This document shows, one piece after another, positions 45,337 through 54,615 of a stretch of 64,000 nucleotides of DNA. The first letter of the stretch is position 1. Each line of letters begins with the position of its first letter. Source of the stretch: CAVQND01 sp049518415 (lineage in GTDB: Bacteria > Verrucomicrobiota > Verrucomicrobiia > Limisphaerales > UBA8199); contig JBEKRX010000038.1 of the NCBI GenBank assembly GCA_049518415.1, forward strand, positions 23,998-87,997, in the 5' to 3' direction. The notes beneath the pieces were generated by a model. The model made no database searches, was not told where the DNA came from, and was given only the letters and a program-made list of their open reading frames with translations. The position numbers and the translations under genes are program-made.

Positions 45337-48300
45337 CTATGGGATTAACAGCACCCGGTAGAAGCGTTGCGGGTTGCCGGAGAGGGGCACGGTTGCCGGC
45401 AGCGGGCTGCCGGTGCCGACCAGGTCGGGGCTGAGCGAGGTCCAAGTGGGGGCGTCCAGCGCGTCTTTGTACTGGAGGCGATAGAGCCGGCCTTGGAGGC
45501 TGGGCCAGGAGAAGGTGAGGTTGCCTCCGCTCAGGCTGAGGCCGCCCAGTTGTGGGGCGGGATTGGGCGCGGCCACCGAGGCGGAAAAGCTCAGGTCATC
45601 GATGGCCAGGCCCTGGGCCTTGCCGGTCGGGTCGGCCATCTCCCAGACGAGCCAAAGGGCGGCGCCTGGAGGCCAGTTGGTGATCACCTGGTTGACCAGG
45701 CTGAGGTTGGTTTGATTGAGGGGCGAGGTCCCATCTACGGCGACGCCGCCTGCATCGGCCGCCACCGTTGGGAAGGCCACATCGAGGCTGGGCAAAAGGG
45801 CGGTGTAATCGGTCGGGAAGGTCCTGGCGCCACTGGGATCGACCAGGTAGTAGAAGGTCAGGGTCTTGGGCCGGTCGGATTGGCGCCAGACTTGGCCGGT
45901 GAACTGGAGGTTGATGTGATCGAGCAGGCTGGTGCTAGCGTTGATGAACCTGGCGCCGAAGGCGGTGAAGCCCGTGGTGGTGGTGGCCAGCAGGCCGAGG
46001 GCGCGGTTGGTGCTGTTGGGCAGCCCGAAGCTGATTTGGCCGCCGGTGGTTTGGTCGCCATAGGAAGCGCCAAAACGGGTGCCGACGCTGGCGGTGGGGT
46101 CGGCCAGGCCAAACCAGCCGCTCAGGGCGGGCAGCCCCAGCCCGCCGTTCTGGCCGCTGGGCGCCGGGGGCAGGGCGAAGTCAAACGGGTTGGGCAGGGA
46201 ATAGGTGATGCCGTTAATGGTCACCGGGTTGGCGCTACTGACCGAAGCCAGGCCCGGATTGGGCAAGGAATTGAAGTCCTGGGCATAAACTGAACCGGGG
46301 GTGGTGTAAGCGATGAAAGAGAGGGTGCCGGCGCCGACTCCAAGATTGGTCGTTGCGGGGGAGGGGTTGAAGAATTCCTGCCGGTAAAAGCTCTGCCCAT
46401 CGGGGTATGAGCCGTAGGAATGATCGAGGCCGATGTTGGTGTAATCGACGTAATCCAGCACTTGTGGCAGGCCGTTGTAGAGCTGGCTCAAGGCCAGCGA
46501 GCCGCTGCGGCTGGGAAGCGAGAAAGAGGCGTGCAGTTCGCTGGAGGTCGAGAGGTTGGTCTGGCCGTCGGCGAAGATGACCTTGAATTGGCCGGGGCTG
46601 ATGCTGGCGGCGGCGGGGAAGGCCCACTGGGTGAGGTTGGAATAGTTGTTGGCCAGGTAGAGGCCGTTGAGAGGGACGACGTTGGCGGTGGGGTTGTAGA
46701 GTTCGAGCCAGGGGGCGTGCTGGCCGGCGGCGTTGGTGATGCCGGTGAGGTTGTCGGCCTGCAATTCGTTGAGCCAGAGCGGCGGGAAGGGAGGCAAGGT
46801 GTCAGCCACGCTATTGAAGGTACCCGGGGTGGCGTGCGCCAGTTTGGTGATCGCCGGGGCCGGGTTGATGGAGACGGTAGTGGCCGAGGAGGCCAGGCCC
46901 AGGACGAGGGGACCGCCGTTGGTGCTCTGGAGATACCAGAAACTCAAGGTGCAGTACTGGCCGAGGGAGAGCGGCGGCTGGATATCCTGGTAGATGGCGT
47001 TGTCGCTGTCGCTGCCGGCGGCGGTGGCCACCAGGTGCAGGCTGGCGTTGCCGGCATGCTTGACGGTCGTGCTGAGGGTCGATTGGGCAAAATTGGCCGT
47101 CAGGTTCCACGCGCTGGCCAGCGGCGACTCGAAATCGCCGTCCGCCAGTCTGTTGTTGCCGTCGGCGTCGAGCAGTTGGAGGTCGTCGATATAGATATCG
47201 CCGGCCGACTCGAGATAGACGAAGAAGGTGGAAGAGGTGACGGGCATGGGGGTGGTGGAAGAAACATGGACCCAATGCGGAGGGGAGATGGCGTTGGTTT
47301 GGACCGCCGCCCAATTGGCGGTCCGCCAGTTGTCCTGGCGGGCATCGATCAACTGGAGGGAAGCGCCCAGGCCGTTGGCCGCCGCCGGCCAGGGCGGCGC
47401 GCTGCCACAACGCAACTGGGCCACAAAAAGACTGCTGGCCGGATCGGGGCCGGGCCGGACCAGCGAGAGAATCTGCCCCGCGATGGGCAAGGTGGGGTCA
47501 AAGGTGTCAAACACCAGGTTGGTCGGCCCGTAGGTTGTGGCATAGGCTACGCGGTCGGCTGCCAGCACCAGGTAACTATTGGGGGCGAGCATTGACCCGG
47601 CGGGGAAAGTGTAGTCCAGGCCCTGGAGCTGCCAGCCTGACAGATCAAAAGCGACGTTGGGGGAGCGGTTGTACAACTCCACATATTCGGTATTGGGGAC
47701 CAGCGGGTGGTACATGATCTCGTTGATGACGACTAGACCGGCCGGCGAGGGCAGCGTCCCATTAAAGACAGTGAGGGCTGTGGCCGTTGCGCCCGGGAGG
47801 GGCTGGCCATGCAGGTCAACCGCCACCACGTTCAAGACATTGCTGCCCGGTTGCAGGGGCACCGTGGCCGCCCAGTTGGTCACGCTCGGCCAGGTCAACG
47901 GGCACTGGATGCCGTTGACCCAGACCGTCTTGGCCGCCAGGGGCGCCGTCCCGGAGAGGGTGGCCACATTGTTATTCACGGTGACCGAATTCACGGCAAA
48001 GGGCACATTCGTGACTGCCTGGTTGGTCAAAGCGGTCAAGAGCGAATTGTGCATGGTGGCAATCCAGCTCTTGAGCGAAGCTGCCGGGTCCCTTACCGTC
48101 AGGCCGCTGTAAGGCGTCGAGGTCAAGCCGTTGGCCACAAAGGCGGCGTACTTCACGTCGAGAAGCGGATCGACCAAGGCGTTGTTCATGGCCAGGTTGG
48201 CGATGTCCTGGAGCGCCCGCAGATAGGCCCGTTTGTAGGCCGGGAAGTAGTGAAAAGTGGCCATCACCGGGTCATAGGCGCCGACATTGAAAAGCTGGCT

Positions 48301-51300
48301 GCCATCCGAAGGCCAGGTCGTGGTGCCGCCGCCAAGGGTGATGTTCCAGTCCCACTTCAGCGGGGTCCATTTGCCTCTGGTGGGCTTGTACATATACATG
48401 TTCCATTGGTTCTGGGTGAACAACGAATCCCAATCCCCGGTGGCATGTTCGATGGCCGACATGCGCAGCCAGGCTTCGGTGTCCACCTGGGCTTCCATTT
48501 GGGCATAATAGGCCGGGCTGTTGGTGGGCAGGTTGGCGGCATCGATCAGGTCGAAGACGGCGGTGAAGTCGTTGGCTGAGTCCGGATATTGGCGAATCCA
48601 CCACATCCAGCGGTAGCGGGCCAGCTTGTATTGGTTGGGCAGGCCGTTGATGGTGGTGGTGAAGCGGCCGAGCACGCACCAGGAGGGCATGCTAAAGTTC
48701 ATGTAATAATCGTTGTTGGGATCCACGGCCACGTCGCCCTCGAACCAGCTATGGTTCTTGAAAAGGACCCCGCCGGTGTCGTTGGGGAAGAACTCCTTGA
48801 GCATGTCGCCGTCGGGGGTCTGGGCGTCTTCCATGAGCGGTCCGTGCCGGACGCCGTTGACATAATAGACGTAATAGCGGCGATTCTCTCCCGGCAACCC
48901 GATCTGCTGGGCCATCCAGAAGCTGGTTTGCTCGCGCTGGAGGGTATCATCGTCCAGCGCCCCGTTACCCGGCACATGCTGTTTGTTGAGCGAGGCAACG
49001 CCCAAGAGCGCGTCGTCCCAGGGGACGACCCAGTGCATGCCGCCGACGGTAGTCACGGGCGAGCCAAGGTACTGGTGGTAGGGGCTGCCGGCATAGCGCC
49101 CGCTCCAATTGTAAATGATGCGGCCGCCGCCATCGACCCAGGTGCCATCATGGTACTCGTGGGAGACGCCGCCCCCCTGCTCCCAACGCTGCGCCCAGTT
49201 CTGCGTGATAAACACGTGATGATGGCTGAAGCTGCCCGTTGGGATTGGATCCCCAAAAGCCACCACGCATTCGCGCGGCACGCCCGCGTTGTTCTTCAAA
49301 TTCGCGGGAAAGAGATTGGTGGCGCCCAAGGTGTCCCGCGCCTGGACCAGGAAGGCCACGACCGTCCCGGCCGGTTGCGCCGGAATGGTCGCGCTAAAAA
49401 GGCCATCGCCGGCGACGGCATCGCCGTTCGTGCCATTGTCCAGCATGGCCACAGTGGTGTAGCTGGGCGCAGGATTGGCGTTGGTATCGATGCGATACAG
49501 GAGCGTCGGCTGAAAGCCGTTGAGGTCGTGGAAACGCGCCGTGACCACGACGGGTTGATTGGTGGCCGGCAGCGGCGGAGAGTGTTTGACTTCGTAAATG
49601 GCCGGCCCGGGGTTGGCCACGTAGCGGCTGTTGCGCAGGCCCGGCGTCCCCAGGTTGGCCGGCACCGGCATCCGGCCGGTCACCTCCAGCCAGTTGCCGC
49701 GCAGCCGGAGCAGGACCTCCGGCCAACCCCGGAGCCAGCGGGCCTTGAGCCGCAGCGTGTTGGTCTGGCCCTCCGCGAGCGTCGTCTGGCTCAGGGCGCC
49801 CTGGACGTAATCCGCCAGGGTCCAGACGCTGTCACTGGAGCGCAAATGCAGCGACTGGGAACTCTGATAGCCGCCCAAGCCACTGGCCGGCTCGATGCCC
49901 GAGCGCATGTGATCGCCCTGCGGGCTCCAGTTGCTCAGACCGGTTTCGAATGTGCTGTTGGCCACGATATTCGGGCCAGTGGGGCCGCCGGGCCGGACTT
50001 CGATGTTATCCACCAGGCATTCCCCCACGTCCAGGAGACCCACCTGTGCGTAGTCAATTACCGGGCCATAATTGTACCCATTGTCCAGCACGCCGGTAAA
50101 CTCGAGGTTGGTCCAGGCGCTTTTCATGGTCTCGTCGCTGTCGGCCCAGTTGTAAGCCAGGCGATGATTGGAGTTGGGATTGATCAACTCAAGGCTGCTG
50201 CCGCCGCCGTGGGCCCATTGGCCCCACCGGCCACCGGCTTCGTAAGTCACCTCGTCCTGGACCACGTAAATGATGTTGGTGGTTCTGCCCTGGGTGTTGG
50301 TGACGGTCAAGAGTTGCGGCATGGCCAGGGCCACGCGCTCGCCACGGTGGGCGAGTGCGCCGCCGAAATCGCCCACGGTATTGCCGGCGTTCAGATTGGT
50401 GGGGTACTTGGCCAGCAAATTCGTCAGGTTCCGCCCAACCACCAGGTAACCGTTGGGGGCCAGGGTCGCGCCGGGGGGAAAAGCGAACTTGACGCCGGCA
50501 GTGAACTGCCAGTTGGCCAGGCTGACGGTGTGGGCGCCTTTGTTGTAGAGTTCAATGTATTGGTCATCGTCATTGCCGGTGATCGGGTCATACATCAACT
50601 CGTTGATCACAATGTCCCCCATCCACAGCGCGCTGTTGTTCGTGCCGGGCGTCGGCGCCGTCAGCGGATAGAAGGCCTTGGCCCCGTCCGGCGAGCGGCC
50701 GAAGGGAAGGCCGTCGGCCTGGCTCTCGAATTGGAGGGCGTCCAGGATGCGGGTGCGGTCGGGCTTGATGAAATAGACGGTGCCGCCGGCGCCATTGAAG
50801 AGGAAGCCGAGCTGGGTTTGGTCGAAAGCGACGAAGCCGCGCGGCGGGATGAGGGTGCCGGCGGGGATGAGGAATTTATTGGTGTCGGGGTCATCCGTCA
50901 GGATGCAGCCGGAGAGGTCGTTGGTCTGGTTGCTGTGGTTGTAGAGTTCGACGAACTGGAGCACAGCCGGGTTCTCCGAGTGGGCCAGGAGTTCGTTGAT
51001 GACGACATTGCGCAAGGGGCTGGGGCGGAAGGCCTCCATCTGCCCGGGCGAGCCGCCCACCACGTCGCTCACGTCCCAGGCGCGCGGGTCGCCTTCGCCG
51101 TAGGTGGGGTTGGCCAGGACAATCGAGTGCCCGGTGCCATCGGCGGCCACCGGCCAGGGATAGAGGTTGGAATAAGGGACCGTCAGCAGCACGGCGCCCT
51201 GCCCATCCAACAACTGGATGGTGCCGGCTTTCTTCAGACTGCCGGCGTAAGGGCCAAGCACGTTGGTGATGGCATAGACATTTTGGATGCTCTGCGGCGA

Positions 51301-53451
51301 AGCGGCGATGACCAGGAACGCGCCGCCGCCAATGAGCGTGCCGGGCGGGAACGTGTAACTGAGGTTATCGGCCAGCAGTTGGTAGCCGCTCAGGTCCTGC
51401 CACCAGGGGTTAGTGTTATAGAGCTCGATGAACTCGAGGTTGTTCAGGTCGGTCCGCGGGGCCGGTTTATACATAATTTCCGAGATCACCAGGGGCGTTC
51501 TGCGGCTGCAAGGCCCCAGCGGCTCGTGAGGATTGGACGGGGCGGCGACCACGGCGTTGGTGACCGGCGCCAGGTCGCGGAACTCGACCAGGCTGGGCTG
51601 GGCGGGGCTGTGGCTGCTAAGGGCAAAGCCGAAGTAAACCTGGCTGGGCATGGCAATGGCGGCGCTGCCCAGTTGCATCCAGGTCTGGCCGTCGTAACTG
51701 ACAAAGCCGGTGAAGGTGCTGCCGGCCCGCTTGAGCCGCAGCCAGGTGTTGGGATAGTTGGCCGGGAAATTGCCCGTGACATTGGCCGAGCTGCCGGCCG
51801 GGTCGCGCCACTCAAAGAAAGAGCCGACCATCGTGGGCGTGGTCAAGGCGGCGGCGAAACGACCGTTCGCATCCAGGGTCTCCCGCGCCATCAGCCCCGC
51901 CTTGGCCCATACATCCGAGGGGCTCAGCCCGGCCACCCGCACCGCCACGTCAAAGTCCCCGACGCGCAATTGGTAGTTGAAGTTGAATTGGTCGGCGCTG
52001 CCGCCGATAGCGGCGCCGGCCGCCGACACATTCAAGCCGTTGGTGCCGAGGTAAGTGACGATGGACGGGCCGGAGGGGTTGCCGATATCGCGCGAGGCAT
52101 AGAGAGTGGCCAGGAAACTGACGGTGGTGTTGTGGGCGATGGTGTTGGGGATGCTGGCGCGGTCGCGGACTGAATTAATGACGAGAGTATAATTGCTGCC
52201 ATAGAGCAGCGGGGCGGTGGCGAGGGTGACGGTGAGGTTGTCCGGCCCCAGGGAGGCGCCCGAGACCGGGAGGGCGTTGGTGAAGACATAGTTGGCGCGG
52301 TTGGTGGCGCTGGCGGGTTCGACCGGTTTGGAATAGACGACGAGCACGTTGGTGCTGCCGACATTGCCCACGCTCGTGACGGTGGGCGGCACGGTGTCCC
52401 GAATCACGGTCAACGGGATCGGGGCGCTGGTCACGGCGCCGGCGGCATTGGACACGAGGCAAGAATAGACCTGGCCGTTGTTGACGGGGATGCTGACGTT
52501 GGTGAGGGCGTAAAAGGGTTGGGTGGCATTCAAGCCGGGCAGGTTGGCGCCCTGCAAACGCCAGCGATAGGCGACCGGGGAGGGATTGGTGACCAGCACC
52601 GAGAGGGTGACATTGAGGCCCTCGACGAGCGTGAGGTTAGTCGTTTGCTGGTAAATGCCGGGCAAGGTGTCCTGGCCGTCGAACGGAATCAGCCGGGTGC
52701 CGGCCTGGCTGAGGGCGTGCATCGGCTCCTCGAAGGTGCCGTCGGGCAACTGCCAGCGGACGGCCAGGTTGTCTCCGCCGGAGCCTTGCTGCATGATGGC
52801 CTCGACGTAATAGCGGCGGCCGGCCTCGAGGTAAAGGGGCGCGCCTTGCTGGTTGGGTTCCCTGGTCCACTCCCGCGAACTGGTCCAGGAGTTGACCCAG
52901 GCGGTCGGGGCCTTGTTGGCCGGGGTCTCATCGGTGCTGACGAAGAGCTCCGAGGAATCGTCGCTGGAAATCCAGAAAACGTAGTTTCCATTGGCCGGGG
53001 GCACGACAAAGGTGCGCAACCGCTGGCCATACAGATTCATGCCCGTATCGACCTCGGTCTCGAAGTTGGTATAGACCTTGGTGTAAGCCGGGTCGGGATA
53101 GTCGGGCCAATTCGGGTTGTAAGCCGTGTTGGTGAGGGCGTCCAGGGTGTTGCCGATATCACTCAGCCCGGTCCAGAGTTCCCGGTAAACGCCAAAAACC
53201 GGCCATTGCGCCTGGGCGGGATTGATGGCGGCGGCGATAAAGAACAGGGCCGCAGCCAGGCCGCCCCAGAGCCTGGGACTGGACGGGTGCGGCCCGCCGG
53301 GGGGCGTGCCTCCCGCGCGGCCGGCAGGGCCGAGGCGGCTGAAGGCCTGGGGCTGTGGCTGCCGAGCAAGGTGAAAAAAGGGTCTCCGCCGAGCGAGCGA
53401 CGGCGGCAAGCTGGAATCAATCTGGCGCATGGTTTCTGAACGAATTTGCAT
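45337..53451 (-). CDS. Giant secreted PA14 / lamin-tail / CotH-like protein
   Basis: A 2704-residue protein with a long basic N-region and an export segment at about 61-82 (GGLAAALFFIAAAINPAQAQ). In order: PA14-like domain (about 85-250), Ig-like (254-350), SbsA-type Ig (354-457), DUF1349-like jelly roll (484-617), three lamin-tail domains (about 650-1084, each starting near VINE(L/I) and FIELYN), a carbohydrate-binding-like domain, a CotH-like region (about 1407-1810; GPLMEDAQTPDGDMLKEF, YKPTRGKWTPLKWDWN), Ig-like, lamin-tail, binding-like and lamin-tail domains, a jelly roll, and the C-terminal module LTFSWPSLQGRLYRLQYKD, ending FYRVLLIP. CotH relatives are protein kinases, but catalytic status is not assured here. 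ATG 53430 is an alternative start. Confidence 0.82.
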   Translation of the reverse strand: MQIRSETMRQIDSSLPPSLARRRPFFHLARQPQPQAFSRLGPAGRAGGTPPGGPHPSSPRLWGGLAAALFFIAAAINPAQAQWPVFGVYRELWTGLSDIGNTLDALTNTAYNPNWPDYPDPAYTKVYTNFETEVDTGMNLYGQRLRTFVVPPANGNYVFWISSDDSSELFVSTDETPANKAPTAWVNSWTSSREWTREPNQQGAPLYLEAGRRYYVEAIMQQGSGGDNLAVRWQLPDGTFEEPMHALSQAGTRLIPFDGQDTLPGIYQQTTNLTLVEGLNVTLSVLVTNPSPVAYRWRLQGANLPGLNATQPFYALTNVSIPVNNGQVYSCLVSNAAGAVTSAPIPLTVIRDTVPPTVTSVGNVGSTNVLVVYSKPVEPASATNRANYVFTNALPVSGASLGPDNLTVTLATAPLLYGSNYTLVINSVRDRASIPNTIAHNTTVSFLATLYASRDIGNPSGPSIVTYLGTNGLNVSAAGAAIGGSADQFNFNYQLRVGDFDVAVRVAGLSPSDVWAKAGLMARETLDANGRFAAALTTPTMVGSFFEWRDPAGSSANVTGNFPANYPNTWLRLKRAGSTFTGFVSYDGQTWMQLGSAAIAMPSQVYFGFALSSHSPAQPSLVEFRDLAPVTNAVVAAPSNPHEPLGPCSRRTPLVISEIMYKPAPRTDLNNLEFIELYNTNPWWQDLSGYQLLADNLSYTFPPGTLIGGGAFLVIAASPQSIQNVYAITNVLGPYAGSLKKAGTIQLLDGQGAVLLTVPYSNLYPWPVAADGTGHSIVLANPTYGEGDPRAWDVSDVVGGSPGQMEAFRPSPLRNVVINELLAHSENPAVLQFVELYNHSNQTNDLSGCILTDDPDTNKFLIPAGTLIPPRGFVAFDQTQLGFLFNGAGGTVYFIKPDRTRILDALQFESQADGLPFGRSPDGAKAFYPLTAPTPGTNNSALWMGDIVINELMYDPITGNDDDQYIELYNKGAHTVSLANWQFTAGVKFAFPPGATLAPNGYLVVGRNLTNLLAKYPTNLNAGNTVGDFGGALAHRGERVALAMPQLLTVTNTQGRTTNIIYVVQDEVTYEAGGRWGQWAHGGGSSLELINPNSNHRLAYNWADSDETMKSAWTNLEFTGVLDNGYNYGPVIDYAQVGLLDVGECLVDNIEVRPGGPTGPNIVANSTFETGLSNWSPQGDHMRSGIEPASGLGGYQSSQSLHLRSSDSVWTLADYVQGALSQTTLAEGQTNTLRLKARWLRGWPEVLLRLRGNWLEVTGRMPVPANLGTPGLRNSRYVANPGPAIYEVKHSPPLPATNQPVVVTARFHDLNGFQPTLLYRIDTNANPAPSYTTVAMLDNGTNGDAVAGDGLFSATIPAQPAGTVVAFLVQARDTLGATNLFPANLKNNAGVPRECVVAFGDPIPTGSFSHHHVFITQNWAQRWEQGGGVSHEYHDGTWVDGGGRIIYNWSGRYAGSPYHQYLGSPVTTVGGMHWVVPWDDALLGVASLNKQHVPGNGALDDDTLQREQTSFWMAQQIGLPGENRRYYVYYVNGVRHGPLMEDAQTPDGDMLKEFFPNDTGGVLFKNHSWFEGDVAVDPNNDYYMNFSMPSWCVLGRFTTTINGLPNQYKLARYRWMWWIRQYPDSANDFTAVFDLIDAANLPTNSPAYYAQMEAQVDTEAWLRMSAIEHATGDWDSLFTQNQWNMYMYKPTRGKWTPLKWDWNITLGGGTTTWPSDGSQLFNVGAYDPVMATFHYFPAYKRAYLRALQDIANLAMNNALVDPLLDVKYAAFVANGLTSTPYSGLTVRDPAASLKSWIATMHNSLLTALTNQAVTNVPFAVNSVTVNNNVATLSGTAPLAAKTVWVNGIQCPLTWPSVTNWAATVPLQPGSNVLNVVAVDLHGQPLPGATATALTVFNGTLPSPAGLVVINEIMYHPLVPNTEYVELYNRSPNVAFDLSGWQLQGLDYTFPAGSMLAPNSYLVLAADRVAYATTYGPTNLVFDTFDPTLPIAGQILSLVRPGPDPASSLFVAQLRCGSAPPWPAAANGLGASLQLIDARQDNWRTANWAAVQTNAISPPHWVHVSSTTPMPVTSSTFFVYLESAGDIYIDDLQLLDADGNNRLADGDFESPLASAWNLTANFAQSTLSTTVKHAGNASLHLVATAAGSDSDNAIYQDIQPPLSLGQYCTLSFWYLQSTNGGPLVLGLASSATTVSINPAPAITKLAHATPGTFNSVADTLPPFPPLWLNELQADNLTGITNAAGQHAPWLELYNPTANVVPLNGLYLANNYSNLTQWAFPAAASISPGQFKVIFADGQTNLSTSSELHASFSLPSRSGSLALSQLYNGLPQVLDYVDYTNIGLDHSYGSYPDGQSFYRQEFFNPSPATTNLGVGAGTLSFIAYTTPGSVYAQDFNSLPNPGLASVSSANPVTINGITYSLPNPFDFALPPAPSGQNGGLGLPALSGWFGLADPTASVGTRFGASYGDQTTGGQISFGLPNSTNRALGLLATTTTGFTAFGARFINASTSLLDHINLQFTGQVWRQSDRPKTLTFYYLVDPSGARTFPTDYTALLPSLDVAFPTVAADAGGVAVDGTSPLNQTNLSLVNQVITNWPPGAALWLVWEMADPTGKAQGLAIDDLSFSASVAAPNPAPQLGGLSLSGGNLTFSWPSLQGRLYRLQYKDALDAPTWTSLSPDLVGTGSPLPATVPLSGNPQRFYRVLLIP

Positions 53452-53485
53452 TTGATGTCAGCAGCGGCCGAGGCCGGCGGCACGA

Positions 53486-53533
53486 GAAACAAAAACAGCA
53501 TAGAGCCACCCGCCTGCGTTGGTTTCTATGCTG
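53486..53533 (-). terminator. Intrinsic terminator or attenuator upstream of the giant gene
   Basis: Read on the minus strand, CAGCATAGA (53533-53525) pairs with TCTATGCTG (53504-53496) over a 20-nt loop, then TTTTTGTTT follows. It lies 35 bp before the giant gene's ATG. It may end the upstream three-gene operon or attenuate the giant gene. Confidence 0.65.
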
Positions 53534-53692
53534 CCCTGCTCGATCAATCATGCTACGCCTGCCTAACAGCGGCCACAGCGAACGGCGCCACTCTAACCGC
53601 TCCTGGACGCTTAGCAATGTTTTTTCGCACCGGAGCGCAAAAGGCCCATCGGGACGGCGCCACCAGGCCGAGTGCGAACAGGATGGACGGAT

Positions 53693-54058
53693 TTAAGCTT
53701 CCGAGCATCTCCGCCACACAACGTTAGCCATGTCGCGCAATCGATGTCTGATCGTTTTGTCCTTTTTTCCGCATATTTGGGCATGTGCCCGGTTTGGGCC
53801 GAACGGCTGGTCTGGTTCAATTGGCGTGTGCTCGACCGTCTGACCTAAGGCCCGGCATCCTCCGGCAGGAAGCGCGACCACCGCGACGGAGCTTTCAATG
53901 GCCGTACCCTGAGCATCGCTGTATTTTTCCCAATTAACAGAAAGGCGTTCGTGGTTAAAGGCTTGTGATGAGATTGTCCCCTGAGGGGCGAGGTGATCGC
54001 GGTGAATTCTACGGAACAGATTTGCGTCGTCCGGAATCGCTTCTACGGCGAAGGCCAT
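53693..54058 (-). CDS. Conserved-looking hypothetical protein, third gene of a coupled operon
   Basis: A 121-residue protein with IPDDANLFRRIHRDHLAPQG, SSQAFNHERLSVNWEKYS, LPAGGCRALGQTVEHTPIEP, and NRAHAQICGKKDKTIRHRL. The pattern of an RRI start, an SSxAF-LSV block, a central CRALGQ-VxHxPI motif and an NRAH-I-GKK ending is one I associate with short uncharacterised proteins encoded next to NWDGEGA-type proteins. The start overlaps the upstream gene by 16 bp, so translation is probably coupled. No catalytic site or membrane segment is evident. Its 3' end lies 160 bp from a terminator hairpin. Confidence 0.6.
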   Translation of the reverse strand: MAFAVEAIPDDANLFRRIHRDHLAPQGTISSQAFNHERLSVNWEKYSDAQGTAIESSVAVVALPAGGCRALGQTVEHTPIEPDQPFGPNRAHAQICGKKDKTIRHRLRDMANVVWRRCSEA

Positions 54059-54615
54059 ATCAATTCATCACGACCCAGGAACCAGTCGTAAAACCGTTCC
54101 AACTGTTTGAAATCGCCCCGCGAGCACTCCGATGCGAAATAAAGGCGTTGCCCTTGCGCACTATTCATGGCCCCGACCACCGCCCACCCTTCGCCGACCG
54201 CTTCGATTTCAAGGGATCGCCTTGGGTCGTGCCATTCGATTTGGACAAACCCGCCGAATGTAGGCGCGAGAAAGGGCTCGCGAAAGCCGGGTGCTCGGTG
54301 GGCAAGTCGCTTCAAAACCTCGATTACGTCGGCGAGAATGTGCGCTTTCACGGCTGCGGCGCCCTCCCCGTCCCAGTTCTCCTTGAGGTCTGAAAGCTCC
54401 TTAATCCTTTGCCGCAGTTGCGGTGTCAGGTGGCTCGATCTGTCGGGAATAATTCGCTTGAGGGCTTCCGCGAACCCGACCGAGTCTCGAAGGGCAGGCC
54501 GATCAGGCGCGTTCTCGGTAATCCAATGTTGGGAAAGCCCTTCTGCCCACTGCTGCGGTGCTTGGGCGGGACTACTGGTGAAATCCTTTCGCTCGTAGGT
54601 TGAGACCGCGTTCAT
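54043..54615 (-). CDS. Hypothetical protein with NWDGEGA motif, second gene of a coupled operon
   Basis: A 190-residue soluble protein. After a variable N-terminus it has IKELSDLKENWDGEGAAAVK, LKRLAHRAPGFREPFLAPTF, GGFVQIEWHDPRRSLEIEAV and a helical end, LERFYDWFLGRD. The L-NWDGEGA helix followed by P-x-P-x-G-x-(V/I)-x-EW and LEIE strands is a recurring uncharacterised layout. Its ATG overlaps the upstream stop by one base (TAATG) and its end overlaps the next start by 16 bp. The function is unknown. Confidence 0.65.
   Translation of the reverse strand: MNAVSTYERKDFTSSPAQAPQQWAEGLSQHWITENAPDRPALRDSVGFAEALKRIIPDRSSHLTPQLRQRIKELSDLKENWDGEGAAAVKAHILADVIEVLKRLAHRAPGFREPFLAPTFGGFVQIEWHDPRRSLEIEAVGEGWAVVGAMNSAQGQRLYFASECSRGDFKQLERFYDWFLGRDELIWPSP

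Noticed and set aside
48589..52173. A 1194-codon open frame on the plus strand opposite the giant surface-protein gene
   Set aside because: Its composition (Gly/Arg/Val-rich, no domain) is that of the complement of a GC-rich gene, while the minus strand holds recognisable PA14, lamin-tail and CotH-like domains.
53446..53727. Short plus-strand frames in the leader region of the giant gene
   Set aside because: No ribosome-binding site, no protein-like composition, and they overlap the terminator hairpin.
53553..53732. attC-like integron recombination site after the three-gene operon (GCCTAAC and GTTAGCC motifs)
   Set aside because: Core sites do not fully match the consensus, inner arms do not pair with correct spacing, and one motif lies inside the coding sequence of the third gene.
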